Assembly: GCF_900104795.1 (NCBI RefSeq)
Contig: NZ_FNTG01000002.1
Span: forward strand, 3,100,001-3,164,000
DNA: 64,000 nt
Source: Burkholderia sp. WP9
GTDB taxonomy: Bacteria; Pseudomonadota; Gammaproteobacteria; Burkholderiales; Burkholderiaceae
Reading direction: 5' to 3'
This document shows, in pieces, positions 45,390 to 54,612 of this stretch. Position 1 is the stretch's first letter. The number at the start of each line of letters is the position of its first letter. The translations under genes and the position numbers were made by a program. Under the pieces are notes generated by a model. That model was given only the letters and a program-made list of their open reading frames with translations. It had not been told where the DNA came from and ran no database searches.

Positions 45390-45937
45390 GGTAATGATCA
45401 TTCGACGTGAACGCTAAAACCGCGACAGAACTGGGCAGGAGGCTTAACCGCGTTGCCTAGGGGTTTTCCCGGTTTCGCTGACGGATGCTCGATCGCGCGA
45501 TGGACATCCCTTGGTTGATGCGCGAGGAATTGCAAAGCAGGCCCGGGTTACTGAACCTCGGCGAGGGTTTCCCCCGTCGACTGGTTGAAAGAAATACGGA
45601 TAAACCAACAGTGTGTTATACGCACCGCTGCCGGTTCGGTGTTTCGATCTGGAAGGCGGTTTGGCTAGATGTCGTTGCGATAGCATCTTCGGCTGAAGCT
45701 CGCCGAGCGCGAAATGGTCGCACTCACGTAAATGTCCGCAATACGTTGATGAGGAGCCGTTGGCAGAGTAAGCCTTGCAGGACCGCAATGGGTCGCGTCG
45801 TGTTGCTCGACGCCAACGGAGGTCGAGTCGTCGATGCAGTTTGCATGAGGCAGTGCGCGGCCACATGGAGACAGTCGACCTCGAGACGTAGATCGATAAC
45901 AAATCTGTCTGCGTCTACTGATCAGGGAGCATCGAAA
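45390..45937. other. Intergenic region, possible relic DNA
   Basis: About 550 bp upstream of the kinase gene. Open frames on both strands are long but lack recognisable domains and have an Arg/Ser-rich look of non-coding GC-rich DNA. The final part has the AGGGAG Shine-Dalgarno of the kinase gene. Confidence 0.4.
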
Positions 45938-46462
45938 GTGTTGATCGCCTTCGGCGGATTACCGGGCACCGGGAAGACAACGGTAGCGCGAACGCTCGCA
46001 CGCAAGCTCGCCGCCGTTTATCTGCGCATAGATAGATTGGAACAGGCAATCAAGGCGTGCAAAAGCGGCCAGGCGGATATCGGGGCTGCCGGCTATCTGG
46101 CCGCATATGCGGTTGCCGGCGATAACTTACGGCTCGGGTCGAGTGTTGTCGCGGACTCGGTCAATTCGTTGCAAATTACGCGTAGCGCGTGGAGAAATGT
46201 GGCGTTCGAGGCAGGTGTGCAGATTTTCGAGATCGAGTTGGTTTGTTCGGATGCTGCAATGCACCGGCATAGGGTCGAGGAGCGAAAGGCCGATATCCCC
46301 GATTTTCAGTTGCCGACATGGCAGAGCGTGCTTGAACGTCAATACGACCCATGGGAATCCACGCACCTCGTCGTCGACACCGCAAAGTTTTCGGTTGAGC
46401 AGGCCGTCGAAGGAATCATGCAACGACTGCCGTTGGCCCCTCCTGGGAATCGAATCGTTTAG
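45938..46462 (+). CDS. P-loop kinase-like ATPase (AAA_33)
   Basis: A 174-residue P-loop protein of the AAA_33/gluconate-kinase-like group. The Walker A motif GLPGTGKT lies at residues 7-14 right after the start. 'YLRIDRLEQAI' gives a substrate-side Asp, and 'RVEERKADIPDFQLPTWQSVLERQYDPW' a typical lid and adenine-binding region. It starts at GTG 45938 with AGGGAG eight bases upstream; the open frame extends further but lacks coding character. Such proteins phosphorylate small metabolites or act as toxin-like kinases; the substrate is unknown. No neighbour suggests a role. Confidence 0.78.
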   Translation: MLIAFGGLPGTGKTTVARTLARKLAAVYLRIDRLEQAIKACKSGQADIGAAGYLAAYAVAGDNLRLGSSVVADSVNSLQITRSAWRNVAFEAGVQIFEIELVCSDAAMHRHRVEERKADIPDFQLPTWQSVLERQYDPWESTHLVVDTAKFSVEQAVEGIMQRLPLAPPGNRIV

Positions 46463-46735
46463 CGCAAAGCACGCCGAACATGCTGATATGAGGCGACGTT
46501 CGGCCGAGGCCGTGTCGAGATACCAAATCTAAAGGTTTTGAGGGGGCGCTTTACCATTGCCGAGGCGCGTCAAAGCCGTTGTAGGTAGTTCTTGCAAGCC
46601 GATTTCTAAAGCGCTTGATCGCGACGTACGTTTTGACACGGCCTCGGCCAGGAGCGGCCGTTTGCGCCTGATTTGCGTGCGGCCGGGTTCAACTCGCAAA
46701 CCGTCGTTCGCTCGATCCGTTGGGACCGGATTCGA

Positions 46736-47686
46736 TCAATCCGCTATCAGTCGGCGTAGCCGATTCTGAACCGTGGCGACGCATTCTAGCGCCGCCGCCA
46801 AGACAGGATTCACGGACGAAGCGCTATAGAACAATTGCACTGTTTCGAGAAAACTTGCACCAGGCAACGCGAGGATTACGAGACCGGTTCGGCCCGCTCG
46901 TTGGCGCGCAACGGCGAGTGGCATCAGCGCGAGAAACGGGTAGTTCGCCAGCATGGCTTCGTTGGTGGCCAGTGAAATGGACTGCACGCAGCCGTCCGGA
47001 AACGTACCGCCCGCTTTCTCCAGCCAGCTGTGCAACGCGAGGTAGGTCGGCGCTTCCTTTGGCGGCAAGATCCAGGGCGAACCGGCCAGGTCGGATGCGA
47101 CAACGTTTCTTCGGCTCGCCAGCGGATGATCGCGCCCGCACACCACGACGATCGGGTCCTCCATGATCGGGCGCGAAGCGAATTCGCTCTTGCCGAATCC
47201 GACTGGCTCAGTCCGGCTCAGGACGAAATCGAGTGAGCCATTCGCGAGCAAGGGAAACAGCCGGTCGCTGGTCGCCTCTTGCAACGCGACGTTGACGTGC
47301 GGTGCTCGCCGCTTCAGTTCGAGGATCAACTCAGGTGCAAAGACCGGCAGCACGGTGGCGACCGCGCCCACGGAAATTTTGCCGGACAGGCCGCTAGTGA
47401 GCGCGTCCACTTCGTAGCGCGCCTGTTCGAGCTGGTGGAACACTTCTCGCGCGTGCCTCGTGAGCGTCTCGCCGACAGCGGTTAACTGAAGCCGGTTGCC
47501 GACTCGTGTCATGACCGACGTGCCAAGTCCCGCTTCGAGTTCGGCGAGTTGCTTCGATACGGCGGGCTGCGTCACATTCAGCTTTTCGGCGACTAGCCGA
47601 ATTTGCCCGAGACTGTCGAACAGGGTCAGCAGCTTGAGATGGTTCAGCTTCAGTCCAGCCTGAAAAAACCGTTCGATCGGATCCAC
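46736..47686 (-). CDS. LysR-type regulator, PcaQ/GbpR-like
   Basis: A 316-residue LysR-type regulator. The start is taken as GTG at 47686 because GGAGGAG precedes it at proper spacing; an ATG 15 codons upstream has no such site. The helix-turn-helix reads 'LGQIRLVAEKLNVTQPAVSKQLAELE'. The N-terminal style ('FFQAGLKLNHLKLLTLFDSLG') belongs to the PcaQ/GbpR branch. The effector domain is complete. It is divergent from the sulfatase and transporter genes and should regulate them. Confidence 0.88.
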   Translation of the reverse strand: MDPIERFFQAGLKLNHLKLLTLFDSLGQIRLVAEKLNVTQPAVSKQLAELEAGLGTSVMTRVGNRLQLTAVGETLTRHAREVFHQLEQARYEVDALTSGLSGKISVGAVATVLPVFAPELILELKRRAPHVNVALQEATSDRLFPLLANGSLDFVLSRTEPVGFGKSEFASRPIMEDPIVVVCGRDHPLASRRNVVASDLAGSPWILPPKEAPTYLALHSWLEKAGGTFPDGCVQSISLATNEAMLANYPFLALMPLAVARQRAGRTGLVILALPGASFLETVQLFYSASSVNPVLAAALECVATVQNRLRRLIAD

Positions 47687-47703
47687 GGTACTCCTCCAAG
47701 CGA

Positions 47704-47718
47704 ATAACCTATGGTTAT
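47704..47718. promoter_or_regulatory. Candidate LysR operator, ATAACC-N3-GGTTAT
   Basis: A perfect dyad ATAACC (47704-47709) and GGTTAT (47713-47718) lies between the LysR gene and the sulfatase gene. PcaQ-type regulators are known to bind ATAACC-N4-GGTTAA-like dyads, and the neighbouring regulator is of that branch. This is good circumstantial support, although the spacer is one base shorter. Confidence 0.6.
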
Positions 47719-47816
47719 GCGCTTTCGACAAAATGTCAATTGCCTGTCATGCGCTCACGGACCATGATTAGTCTCAGGAGACAGCCGCATTCATAGCGAG
47801 CTCGAACACACTCACC

Positions 47817-49247
47817 ATGCAAGCCACCAACGTATTGTTCATTCTGTCGGACGAACATCAGCACGACCTGATGGGCTGCGCCGGTCACCCGTTCATTCAC
47901 ACACCTAATCTGGATGCACTCGCTGCTCGCGGCACGCGCTTTCGTAATGCCTATACGCCGTCGCCGATCTGCGTGCCGGCGCGCGCGAGTCTCGCGACAG
48001 GGCGCTATGTCCACGACATCCGCTGCTGGGACAATGCCATTGCTTACGATGGCAGCACAGAGGGGTGGGCGCACTATCTGTCGCGCGACAGCATGATCGC
48101 GGATTCGATTGGCAAGCTGCATTACAAGAACGAGTCCGCGCCAGTGGGCTTGCGCCGTCAACAGCACGCGGTGCATATCCTCGATGGGATCGGCCAGGTG
48201 TGGGGTTCGGTGCGCAATCCGCTGCCGCCTACCATGGGGCGTTCGCCGCTCTACGACAAGATTGGCGCGGGTCTGTCGAACTACAACCGCTTCGACATGC
48301 GCGTCGCGGATACGGCGGTCGAATGGCTCGGTCAGCGAGGTGACGACACGAAGCCGTGGGTGTTGTTCGCCGGACTGGTCGCACCACATTTTCCGTTGGT
48401 GGCGCCGCAGGAATATCTCGATCTCTACGATCCCGACACCATCGAGTTGCCGCTGCTACATCCGTCGAGCGGGTATGTGAGGCACCCGTGGGTCGAACGG
48501 CAGGCCGTCCATATGGATCACGACGCCGCCATCGGCAGCGACGAGCGACGCCGCCTTGCGATAGCCTGCTATTTCGCGCTGGTCACGTTCCTCGACGCGC
48601 AGGTCGGCAAGATTCTCGCGGCGCTCGAGGCCAATGGTCTCGACGAAACGACCACGATCATCTACAGCAGCGATCACGGCGACAACCTTGGCAAACGCGG
48701 GATGTGGAACAAATGCCTGATGTACCGCGAGTCGACCGGCGTGCCGATGATCGTATCGGGTCCAGGCATTTCCAAAGGCAAGGTATGTGAAACGCCTGTC
48801 TCGCTGATCGACATCCAGAATACGATTCTGGCATGTACCGGTTGCGCGGCGCCTACCAACGCGAGCCCCGGCGAGTCGCTGGCGAAACTGGCCAACGAGC
48901 CGGATCAGCGCGAGCGTCTCGCGTTCAGCGAATACCATGCGGTGGGTTCGGAGACCGCAGCCTATATGCTCGCGGACGCTGACTTCAAATACCACCATTA
49001 CGTCGGCCTGCCGCCGGAACTGTTCGATATGCGCCACGATCCGCAAGAGCTGCATGATCTTGCGGCATTGCCGGACTACGCGGGCGTCGTGGACCTGTTC
49101 GAGCGGCGTCTGCGTGAACTGCTCGATCCAGAAGGCATCGACCGGCTCGCGAAGGCGGATCAGGAACGCTTGATCGAGGCGTTCGGCGGACGGGAAGCGG
49201 CGCTGCGCGCCGGCACGCCGGCGGCGACGCCGGTGCCGGTCGAATAG
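47817..49247 (+). CDS. Type I sulfatase
   Basis: A 476-residue sulfatase of the alkaline-phosphatase superfamily. Metal-site Asp12 is in 'VLFILSDEHQHD', and the formylglycine motif is CVPAR (Cys52 to Arg56) in 'PSPICVPARASLATGRY'. Later metal ligands are in 'YSSDHGDNLGKRGMWNK'. No signal peptide is visible, so it would be cytoplasmic, like choline-sulfatase-type enzymes of this length. It needs a formylglycine-generating enzyme, not seen here. The transporter gene downstream presumably imports the sulfate ester; substrate identity is unknown. Confidence 0.92.
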   Translation: MQATNVLFILSDEHQHDLMGCAGHPFIHTPNLDALAARGTRFRNAYTPSPICVPARASLATGRYVHDIRCWDNAIAYDGSTEGWAHYLSRDSMIADSIGKLHYKNESAPVGLRRQQHAVHILDGIGQVWGSVRNPLPPTMGRSPLYDKIGAGLSNYNRFDMRVADTAVEWLGQRGDDTKPWVLFAGLVAPHFPLVAPQEYLDLYDPDTIELPLLHPSSGYVRHPWVERQAVHMDHDAAIGSDERRRLAIACYFALVTFLDAQVGKILAALEANGLDETTTIIYSSDHGDNLGKRGMWNKCLMYRESTGVPMIVSGPGISKGKVCETPVSLIDIQNTILACTGCAAPTNASPGESLAKLANEPDQRERLAFSEYHAVGSETAAYMLADADFKYHHYVGLPPELFDMRHDPQELHDLAALPDYAGVVDLFERRLRELLDPEGIDRLAKADQERLIEAFGGREAALRAGTPAATPVPVE

Positions 49248-49305
49248 ACCGGGGTTCGACAGCCGGTGACCCAAGCAAATCCAATAATTCGACGGAGACA
49301 ACGCA

Positions 49306-50619
49306 ATGGCTTCAGCAGATCTGGCAGCGGCGGCGCACGAGCCTGCGCGCCAAACCCGATGGAAGACCGTCATTCTCGCGAGTCTCGGCGGCTCGCTGGA
49401 AATTTACGACTTCATCATTTACGGCGTGTTCGCCCGTGAGATCGCACGACAGTTCTTCCCGGCCGCGGATCCGATTGCATCGCTGATCAGCACGTTCGGT
49501 GTGTTCGCGATTGGTTACGTGTCGCGGCCGCTCGGCGGCATCGTGCTCAGCAGTCTCGGTGACCGCTTCGGGCGACGGCTGGTGTTTCTCGTCTCCGTGC
49601 TTGCGATGTCGGCCGCGACTATTGGCATCGGCCTGATTCCCGGATACGCGGCCATCGGTGTCATGGCGCCGGTGCTGCTGATTCTGCTGCGCCTCGCCCA
49701 GGGTTTTTTCCTCGCGGGCGAATTACCTTGCTCCATTACGTACGTGGTCGAGGAAATTCCTCGACGCGCGAGCCTTGTGAGCGGCCTTGTCATTTTCTGC
49801 CTGAACTCCGGCGTGCTGACCGCCACTCTGATCAGCCTCGCGCTCCATGCAGGGTTAAGCGCCGAGGCGGTGCTCTCGTACGGTTGGCGAATCGCGTTTA
49901 TTTTCGGCGGCGTGATCGGGCTCGTGTCGTACTGGCTGCGTACCTCGCTCGAGGAATCGACGGAGTTTCAGCGCTTGCGCAGCCACAAGGCCAAGCGGCC
50001 GTTCCGTATCGTGCTAACCGCCTATCCGAGGCAGGTGGCGCTCGGCGTCGGCGTGGCAGGCATTGTGAATGCGTCGAACAGTTTGCTGTTCGTGGTGTTG
50101 CCGTCGTACATGACGACAGTGCTGCACATTTCGCCTGGGCTCGCGAGCGCCGGTCAAAACGTCGGCATTGGCACCATGTCGGTTTCGCTGCTGTTTTTCG
50201 CGTGGATTGGCGATCGCGTGGCTTCGCGCCATTGGCATCGCCTTGGCTCGGTTCTTATGTTGCTCGGTAGCTACCCGTTCTACCGGCTGATCGCCGCGCA
50301 TGAAATCGATCCGATCGTTGCATTCGTGGTGATCGGGTTGGTCGGCGGCCTGGTCAACGGGTCGTATGCTTATCTCCTGGCCGATCTTTTTCCGACCAGC
50401 GTGCGCTTTAGCGGCATCGCTTTATCGCTCAATCTTGCCACTGTGATCTTCACTGGCATCACACCGCTGGTCGTGACGCAGTTGTTGCACAAGACGGGCT
50501 CGGCCGCGGCTCCGGGACTTTTTCTGGCCGGCGTTGCGGTAATTGCGCTGGTGGCCGGCTTGGGGTTGAAACGCTTCGGCGGGCAGATCGGCGCGTCGTC
50601 GAAAACGGTTGAACGATAA
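49306..50619 (+). CDS. MFS transporter, metabolite:H+ symporter (MHS) family
   Basis: A 437-residue major facilitator protein with about twelve membrane segments. MHS-family marks are 'GGSLEIYDFIIYGVFAREIARQFFP' in helix 1 and 'RPLGGIVLSSLGDRFGRRLV' in the loop between helices 2 and 3. It lies 58 bp after the sulfatase gene and has a GGAGA Shine-Dalgarno. It probably takes up the sulfatase substrate. Its stop codon is immediately followed by the ATG of the chimeric ORF at 50620. Confidence 0.9.
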   Translation: MASADLAAAAHEPARQTRWKTVILASLGGSLEIYDFIIYGVFAREIARQFFPAADPIASLISTFGVFAIGYVSRPLGGIVLSSLGDRFGRRLVFLVSVLAMSAATIGIGLIPGYAAIGVMAPVLLILLRLAQGFFLAGELPCSITYVVEEIPRRASLVSGLVIFCLNSGVLTATLISLALHAGLSAEAVLSYGWRIAFIFGGVIGLVSYWLRTSLEESTEFQRLRSHKAKRPFRIVLTAYPRQVALGVGVAGIVNASNSLLFVVLPSYMTTVLHISPGLASAGQNVGIGTMSVSLLFFAWIGDRVASRHWHRLGSVLMLLGSYPFYRLIAAHEIDPIVAFVVIGLVGGLVNGSYAYLLADLFPTSVRFSGIALSLNLATVIFTGITPLVVTQLLHKTGSAAAPGLFLAGVAVIALVAGLGLKRFGGQIGASSKTVER

Positions 50620-50991
50620 ATGACAACGCAGGCACACGATATGACGGACTTGCAGCGGACACTCCGTGAACAACTGGGCGCGCAGTGCGTGTCTATCGAT
50701 GAAGGCGTGCTGGATGCGCACGCCAGTGACTGGAGCGACGCGCAACCGGGCACGCCATTGGGCGCGTTCGCGGTGATCGGCGCGGCCGCTTTTCTGGCTT
50801 CGTCGATGCGTGTGCCGTTGACGGCGCTTGCGCTGATCTTCGAGTTCACGCATCCGTCACAGGAGTTCCTGATTCCGATGCTGATTGCCGTGGCCGGTTC
50901 CGTTCTCACGGCCGAGTATGTGCGCAGCGCTATGGCTGCATCCGCAAGCCGCCGCGTGGTGCAAGCCGGGGCAGGGCAAACCAATGCGTGA
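50620..50991 (+). pseudogene. Chimeric ORF: FAD-oxidase start fused to ClC-channel end
   Basis: A 123-codon open frame made of two unrelated parts. Residues about 8-41 ('MTDLQRTLREQLGAQCVSIDEGVL') resemble the extreme N-terminus of FAD-binding oxidases (FAD_binding_4 type). Residues about 43-110 ('GAFAVIGAAAFLASSMRVPLTALALIFEFTHP') match the last helices of ClC chloride channels. The joint is near 50745. It is read directly after the MFS stop (TAAATG), so it may be translated, but neither part is a complete domain. A deletion between two former genes explains it best. Confidence 0.7.
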
Positions 50992-50996
50992 TACGC

Positions 50997-51019
50997 GCGG
51001 CCCACGCATCATGGGCCGC
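50997..51019. terminator. Possible bidirectional hairpin terminator
   Basis: A perfect 8-bp inverted repeat, GCGGCCCA and TGGGCCGC, with a 7-base loop lies between convergent genes (stops at 50991 and 51029). A T-run is missing, so termination strength is uncertain. Confidence 0.4.
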
Positions 51020-51028
51020 ACACGATCA

Positions 51029-53572
51029 TCACACAGCCGGCACGTCGCTAGCCGGGAAAGACTCCGCAAGCGCTTCGTCGAGATGGGCTTCCATCGCTCT
51101 ATCTTCCGTGGACGAAACCACCGTGAGCGTGACCTTGTCCGCCTGAGCGTCGTGAGCGCATCGTACTTCATCGCCTTCCTTGATCAAGCCGCCGAGCATC
51201 TGCTTCGCCAGTTCGGTTTCGAGACTCTGACGAATCTTCCTCTTGAGTTCACGCGCACCATATCGTGGGTCGTAGCCCGTTGCAGCGAGTTTATCGACCA
51301 GACTCTCGTCGAACGAAAGGGTCACGTCCTGGCCATGCGCGGCGCGCCGCACACGTTCGAGTTGCTGCCGAACGATCTCGCGAATCTGCTCGGGCGCGAG
51401 CGACTCGAAGATGATGATCTCATCCAGACGGTTCAGGAATTCCGGCCTGAAATGCTGCTGCAGCACGCCCATGATGGCGTCGCGCTTACCATCGGCGGCG
51501 TCGCTGGCCTCGGTGGCGGAAAAGCCCAGCGGCGATTTCTTCGCACCCAGGATGATGTCGCTCGCAAGGTTGCTGGTGGCGATGATCAGCGTATTGCTGA
51601 AATCGACCGTGCGCCCTTTGCTATCTGTCAGCCGTCCGTCATCCAATACTTGTAGCAGGATGTTGTAGACGTCGGGATGCGCTTTTTCGATCTCGTCGAG
51701 CAGGATCACGCTATAGGCTTGCCGGCGCACACGCTCGGTCAACTGGCCGGCTTCGTCGTGGCCGACATAACCGGGCGGCGCGCCAATCAGCCGTGAGACG
51801 GCATGGCGTTCCATGTACTCGCTCATGTCGATCCGCACAATCGCGTTTTCATCGCCGAATACCTGCTCGGCAAGCGCTTTGGCCAGTTCCGTTTTGCCCA
51901 CGCCCGAAGGGCCGAGGAACAGGAAATTGGCAATCGGCCGATGACCTTGCTGCAAACCCGAGCGCGACAGCCGCACGGCGTCGCTGACCGCCCGGATCGC
52001 TTCTTCCTGGCCGATCACCCGTTGATGCAGCCGCTCTTCGAGTTGCAGCAGCTTGGCCTTCTCGGCTTCAGTAAGTTGCGTCACCGGAACGCCGCTGATT
52101 TTCGACACGATTTCCGCGACGTGATGCGCGGTTACCTCCGCCGTGTTCGAGCCGATCTTCTGCTTCCAGCCCTCGGTTGCTTCGTGCAGCGTGGTCTGCC
52201 GTTCGTCGATGGTGGTTTCGAGTTCCTTCGCGCGATCGTACTGTTTGCGGCTGGTCGCGTAGCTCTGCTCGCGCTTGAGTTGGGCGATTTCCGCTTCGCC
52301 TTCGTGGATGTCGATCGGCCGCGAGGTTTGCGAAAGATGAACGCGCGCCGCGGCCTGGTCGATCAGATCGATCGCTTTATCCGGCAGGAAGCGGCCGGAA
52401 ATATAGCGCTCGGAGAGTTCGGCGGCCGCCACCAGCGCCTGATCCTGAATCGTCACCTTGTGATGCGCTTCGAGCCGGTCGCGCAGACCGCGCAGGATAT
52501 TGACCGTTTGCTCGACCGAAGGCTCAGCCACGATCACGGGCTGAAAGCGCCGTTCAAGTGCCGCGTCTTTCTCGATGTATTTCTGATATTCCGACAGCGT
52601 GGTCGCACCGATCAGGTTCAGTTCGCCGCGCGCCATGGCCGGCTTGAACGTGTTCGCGATATCGAGCCCGCCTTCGCCACCCTGGCCTGCGCCGACGATC
52701 GTGTGTACTTCATCGATGAAAATGAGAACCTCGTGCCGGCCGGCGACGATCTCCTCCATGATCTGCTTCACGCGTTCCTCGAATTCGCCGCGATACTTCG
52801 CGCCGGCGACCAGCGAGTTGACGTTCAGCTCGATCAGGCGTTTGTCGCGCAACACCTCGGGCACGTCGCCGTTCACGATGCGCTGCGCGAGGCCTTCGAG
52901 AATCGCCGTCTTGCCGACAGCGGGCTCGCCGATCAGTACTGGATTGTTTTTCTTGCGGCGCGCCAGCACTTCGATCGTGGTTTCGATTTCGCGTGACCGT
53001 CCGATCACCGGATCGAGCTTGCCTTCCTGGGCCAGCCGCGTCAGGTCGCGTCCGTGTTCGTCGAGTTTGGGCGTTTTCGAAGGCGTATCGATCCGGCCAT
53101 GCTCCGCGCCCTTGCCGACCACCCGCAGCGAGTGCTGCAACAGCGATTGCGACGTGAGACCGAGTTTCGCGAGCAGCACACCGGCGAAGCTATCGGGCAC
53201 GTCCGCGAGTCCCAGCAGAATATGCTCGGGGCCGACGTAGCTATGACCCATTTCGCGTGAGATCATAAAGGCGCGATCGAGCGCGCTCTTCACGCGTGGC
53301 GAGACGCCGAGCTGGACCCTGGTGGTTACGGGCGCGCCATGGCGGCGCGTCGCGTTGGCGTCGATATAAGCGCGGATGTCGTCGGCGGAAACCTTGTGCT
53401 GTTTGAGCAGGGTCTGGACGACGTCGCTTTCCGGCAATTCGTAGAGAAGATGTTCCGTATCGACTTCACGGCTGCCGAACAGCACTGCGCGCTTGGCTGA
53501 GCGCTGCAGAATCTCTCTTGCCTGGTCGCTGAAATGCTGTTCGATACGGTTGCGGTCGTGCGCGGACGACAT
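51029..53572 (-). CDS. ClpK/ClpG-like AAA+ disaggregase, two ATPase domains
   Basis: An Hsp100-family unfoldase. A Clp-N repeat domain (about the first 150 residues) is followed by AAA domain 1 with Walker A GEPAVGKT, Walker B 'VLIFIDEVH' and the 'GAGQGGEGG' pore region. A short middle region comes next, then AAA domain 2 (Walker A GPSGVGKT, 'VILLDEIEKAHPD', 'GPPGYVGHDEAGQL'-type loop) and a C-terminal D2-small domain. The start used here is the ATG at 53572; the open frame runs to 53698 without a good start. The natural beginning is probably the zinc-finger segment at 53790, separated by a frameshift (next entry). Heat or stress tolerance is the expected role. It lies beside a stress-protein gene. 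Confidence 0.85.
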   Translation of the reverse strand: MSSAHDRNRIEQHFSDQAREILQRSAKRAVLFGSREVDTEHLLYELPESDVVQTLLKQHKVSADDIRAYIDANATRRHGAPVTTRVQLGVSPRVKSALDRAFMISREMGHSYVGPEHILLGLADVPDSFAGVLLAKLGLTSQSLLQHSLRVVGKGAEHGRIDTPSKTPKLDEHGRDLTRLAQEGKLDPVIGRSREIETTIEVLARRKKNNPVLIGEPAVGKTAILEGLAQRIVNGDVPEVLRDKRLIELNVNSLVAGAKYRGEFEERVKQIMEEIVAGRHEVLIFIDEVHTIVGAGQGGEGGLDIANTFKPAMARGELNLIGATTLSEYQKYIEKDAALERRFQPVIVAEPSVEQTVNILRGLRDRLEAHHKVTIQDQALVAAAELSERYISGRFLPDKAIDLIDQAAARVHLSQTSRPIDIHEGEAEIAQLKREQSYATSRKQYDRAKELETTIDERQTTLHEATEGWKQKIGSNTAEVTAHHVAEIVSKISGVPVTQLTEAEKAKLLQLEERLHQRVIGQEEAIRAVSDAVRLSRSGLQQGHRPIANFLFLGPSGVGKTELAKALAEQVFGDENAIVRIDMSEYMERHAVSRLIGAPPGYVGHDEAGQLTERVRRQAYSVILLDEIEKAHPDVYNILLQVLDDGRLTDSKGRTVDFSNTLIIATSNLASDIILGAKKSPLGFSATEASDAADGKRDAIMGVLQQHFRPEFLNRLDEIIIFESLAPEQIREIVRQQLERVRRAAHGQDVTLSFDESLVDKLAATGYDPRYGARELKRKIRQSLETELAKQMLGGLIKEGDEVRCAHDAQADKVTLTVVSSTEDRAMEAHLDEALAESFPASDVPAV

Positions 53573-53790
53573 TTGCCCGCGGCGGGGTGTGGGCGTCGTC
53601 GTCGTGCCGGGTTGGTCGAAGAGTCCGCTGCCGATAGCGATTCCAGTGGCGAGATGTAACGTTGATGGCGCGTCAGCTGGACATAGTGAAAGTCGCAAAC
53701 ATCGAGGTCGCGCCGCTCGCCGTCCTGCAGTACGGTGACGCGCACCGAAGCGGGCCGTGCGCCGCAGATGTCACACAGAGCCTGAGGCAT
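53573..53790 (-). pseudogene. Frameshifted zinc-finger N-terminus of the ClpK-like gene
   Basis: Starting at ATG 53790, the minus strand encodes 'MPQALCDICGARPASVRVTV', then 'CDFHYVQLTRHQRYISPLESL'. This is a CxxC...CxxH finger as found at the N-terminus of ClpK/ClpG. Near 53633-53637 one base seems to be missing: adding a T would continue as 'ESLFGSGLFDQPG' into the frame of the ATPase. As written, translation from 53790 leaves the Clp frame, so the finger is uncoupled from the motor. It may be a true mutation or an assembly error. Confidence 0.7.
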
Positions 53791-53913
53791 CTCGATAGTC
53801 CTTTTGATCGGGTGAATCCGTTGAATCCTCCGGGTGAGGATCCGCAAATGGAAACGGCCGGCGCTGCCTGGTGGGTGACGCCTGCCGCGAGTGACCTTCG
53901 CAAGGCAATACCC

Positions 53914-54435
53914 TTACGAGCTGGTTTCGCTTCCCGCTACGGTGAAGAGCCCAAGCTTGCTGAGGATGGCGCGCGCCTGCTCGACTTCCTCCGTCGTGCC
54001 ATGAACGATCAACAGGAAGCCATTAGCTTTGACCGCCGTTTCGTATTTCACAGCGTCGTTCTTCGGCACGCCGAGTTCCGCCAGTGCCGCACCGATCGCC
54101 GTCACGCCGCCGCCGAGCACGGCACCCTCGAGCGCGGACACGACAGCCGTCACGATCGGACCGGCGAGGCCGACCACGCCGAGGCCCGGTACCAGGAACA
54201 GCGCCGGCGTCAACAAGAGGCCCCAGATGCCGCCCCAGAACGCACCGGTTGCACCCCACGATTTGATACGGTCGCCTGCGGTATAAAAGCCGACGGCGTG
54301 TTCCTCGGAGTGATAGCCCTTGCCGACGATAGACAGCCTGGTCATGTCGAAGCCGTTCTGGCTCAATTCCTTGACGGCTTCGTCAGCGGCGTCGTGGCTC
54401 GAAAATACTGAAACGACGGCGTTGTCCTGATTCAT
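53914..54435 (-). CDS. General stress protein (YflT/GSP17M-like domain)
   Basis: A 173-residue protein. The N-terminus 'AVVSVFSSHDAADEAVKELSQNGFDMTRLSIVGKGYHSEE' is the alpha/beta fold seen in heat- or general-stress proteins of the YflT (GSP17M) group. A Gly/Ala-rich hydrophobic hairpin (about 65-120) could insert into the membrane. A second 'NGFLLIVHGTTEEVEQARAIL' element closes the protein. Function is not known biochemically. Its location immediately upstream of the ClpK-like gene on the same strand suggests a joint stress role. Confidence 0.8.
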   Translation of the reverse strand: MNQDNAVVSVFSSHDAADEAVKELSQNGFDMTRLSIVGKGYHSEEHAVGFYTAGDRIKSWGATGAFWGGIWGLLLTPALFLVPGLGVVGLAGPIVTAVVSALEGAVLGGGVTAIGAALAELGVPKNDAVKYETAVKANGFLLIVHGTTEEVEQARAILSKLGLFTVAGSETSS

Positions 54436-54612
54436 TGTTCAGCTCCTGGTACACCATCACGATGAGGTCGTTGCGTGGGATACGGCGCGGCCACGAAAGA
54501 CGTTGTCATCGCTGGCCGCGTCGCGGGATTCAAGTCGCGTTCGCGTAAGCCGAGTGTCGCAAAAGCGCTTCGGTTTCTCTTTTCGATTCGCACGGTGATT
54601 GCCATACGAGCA

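Noticed and set aside
45444..45902. 152-residue minus-strand frame upstream of the kinase gene, possibly a transposase relic
   Set aside because: No catalytic motif or inverted repeat could be identified; composition looks non-coding.
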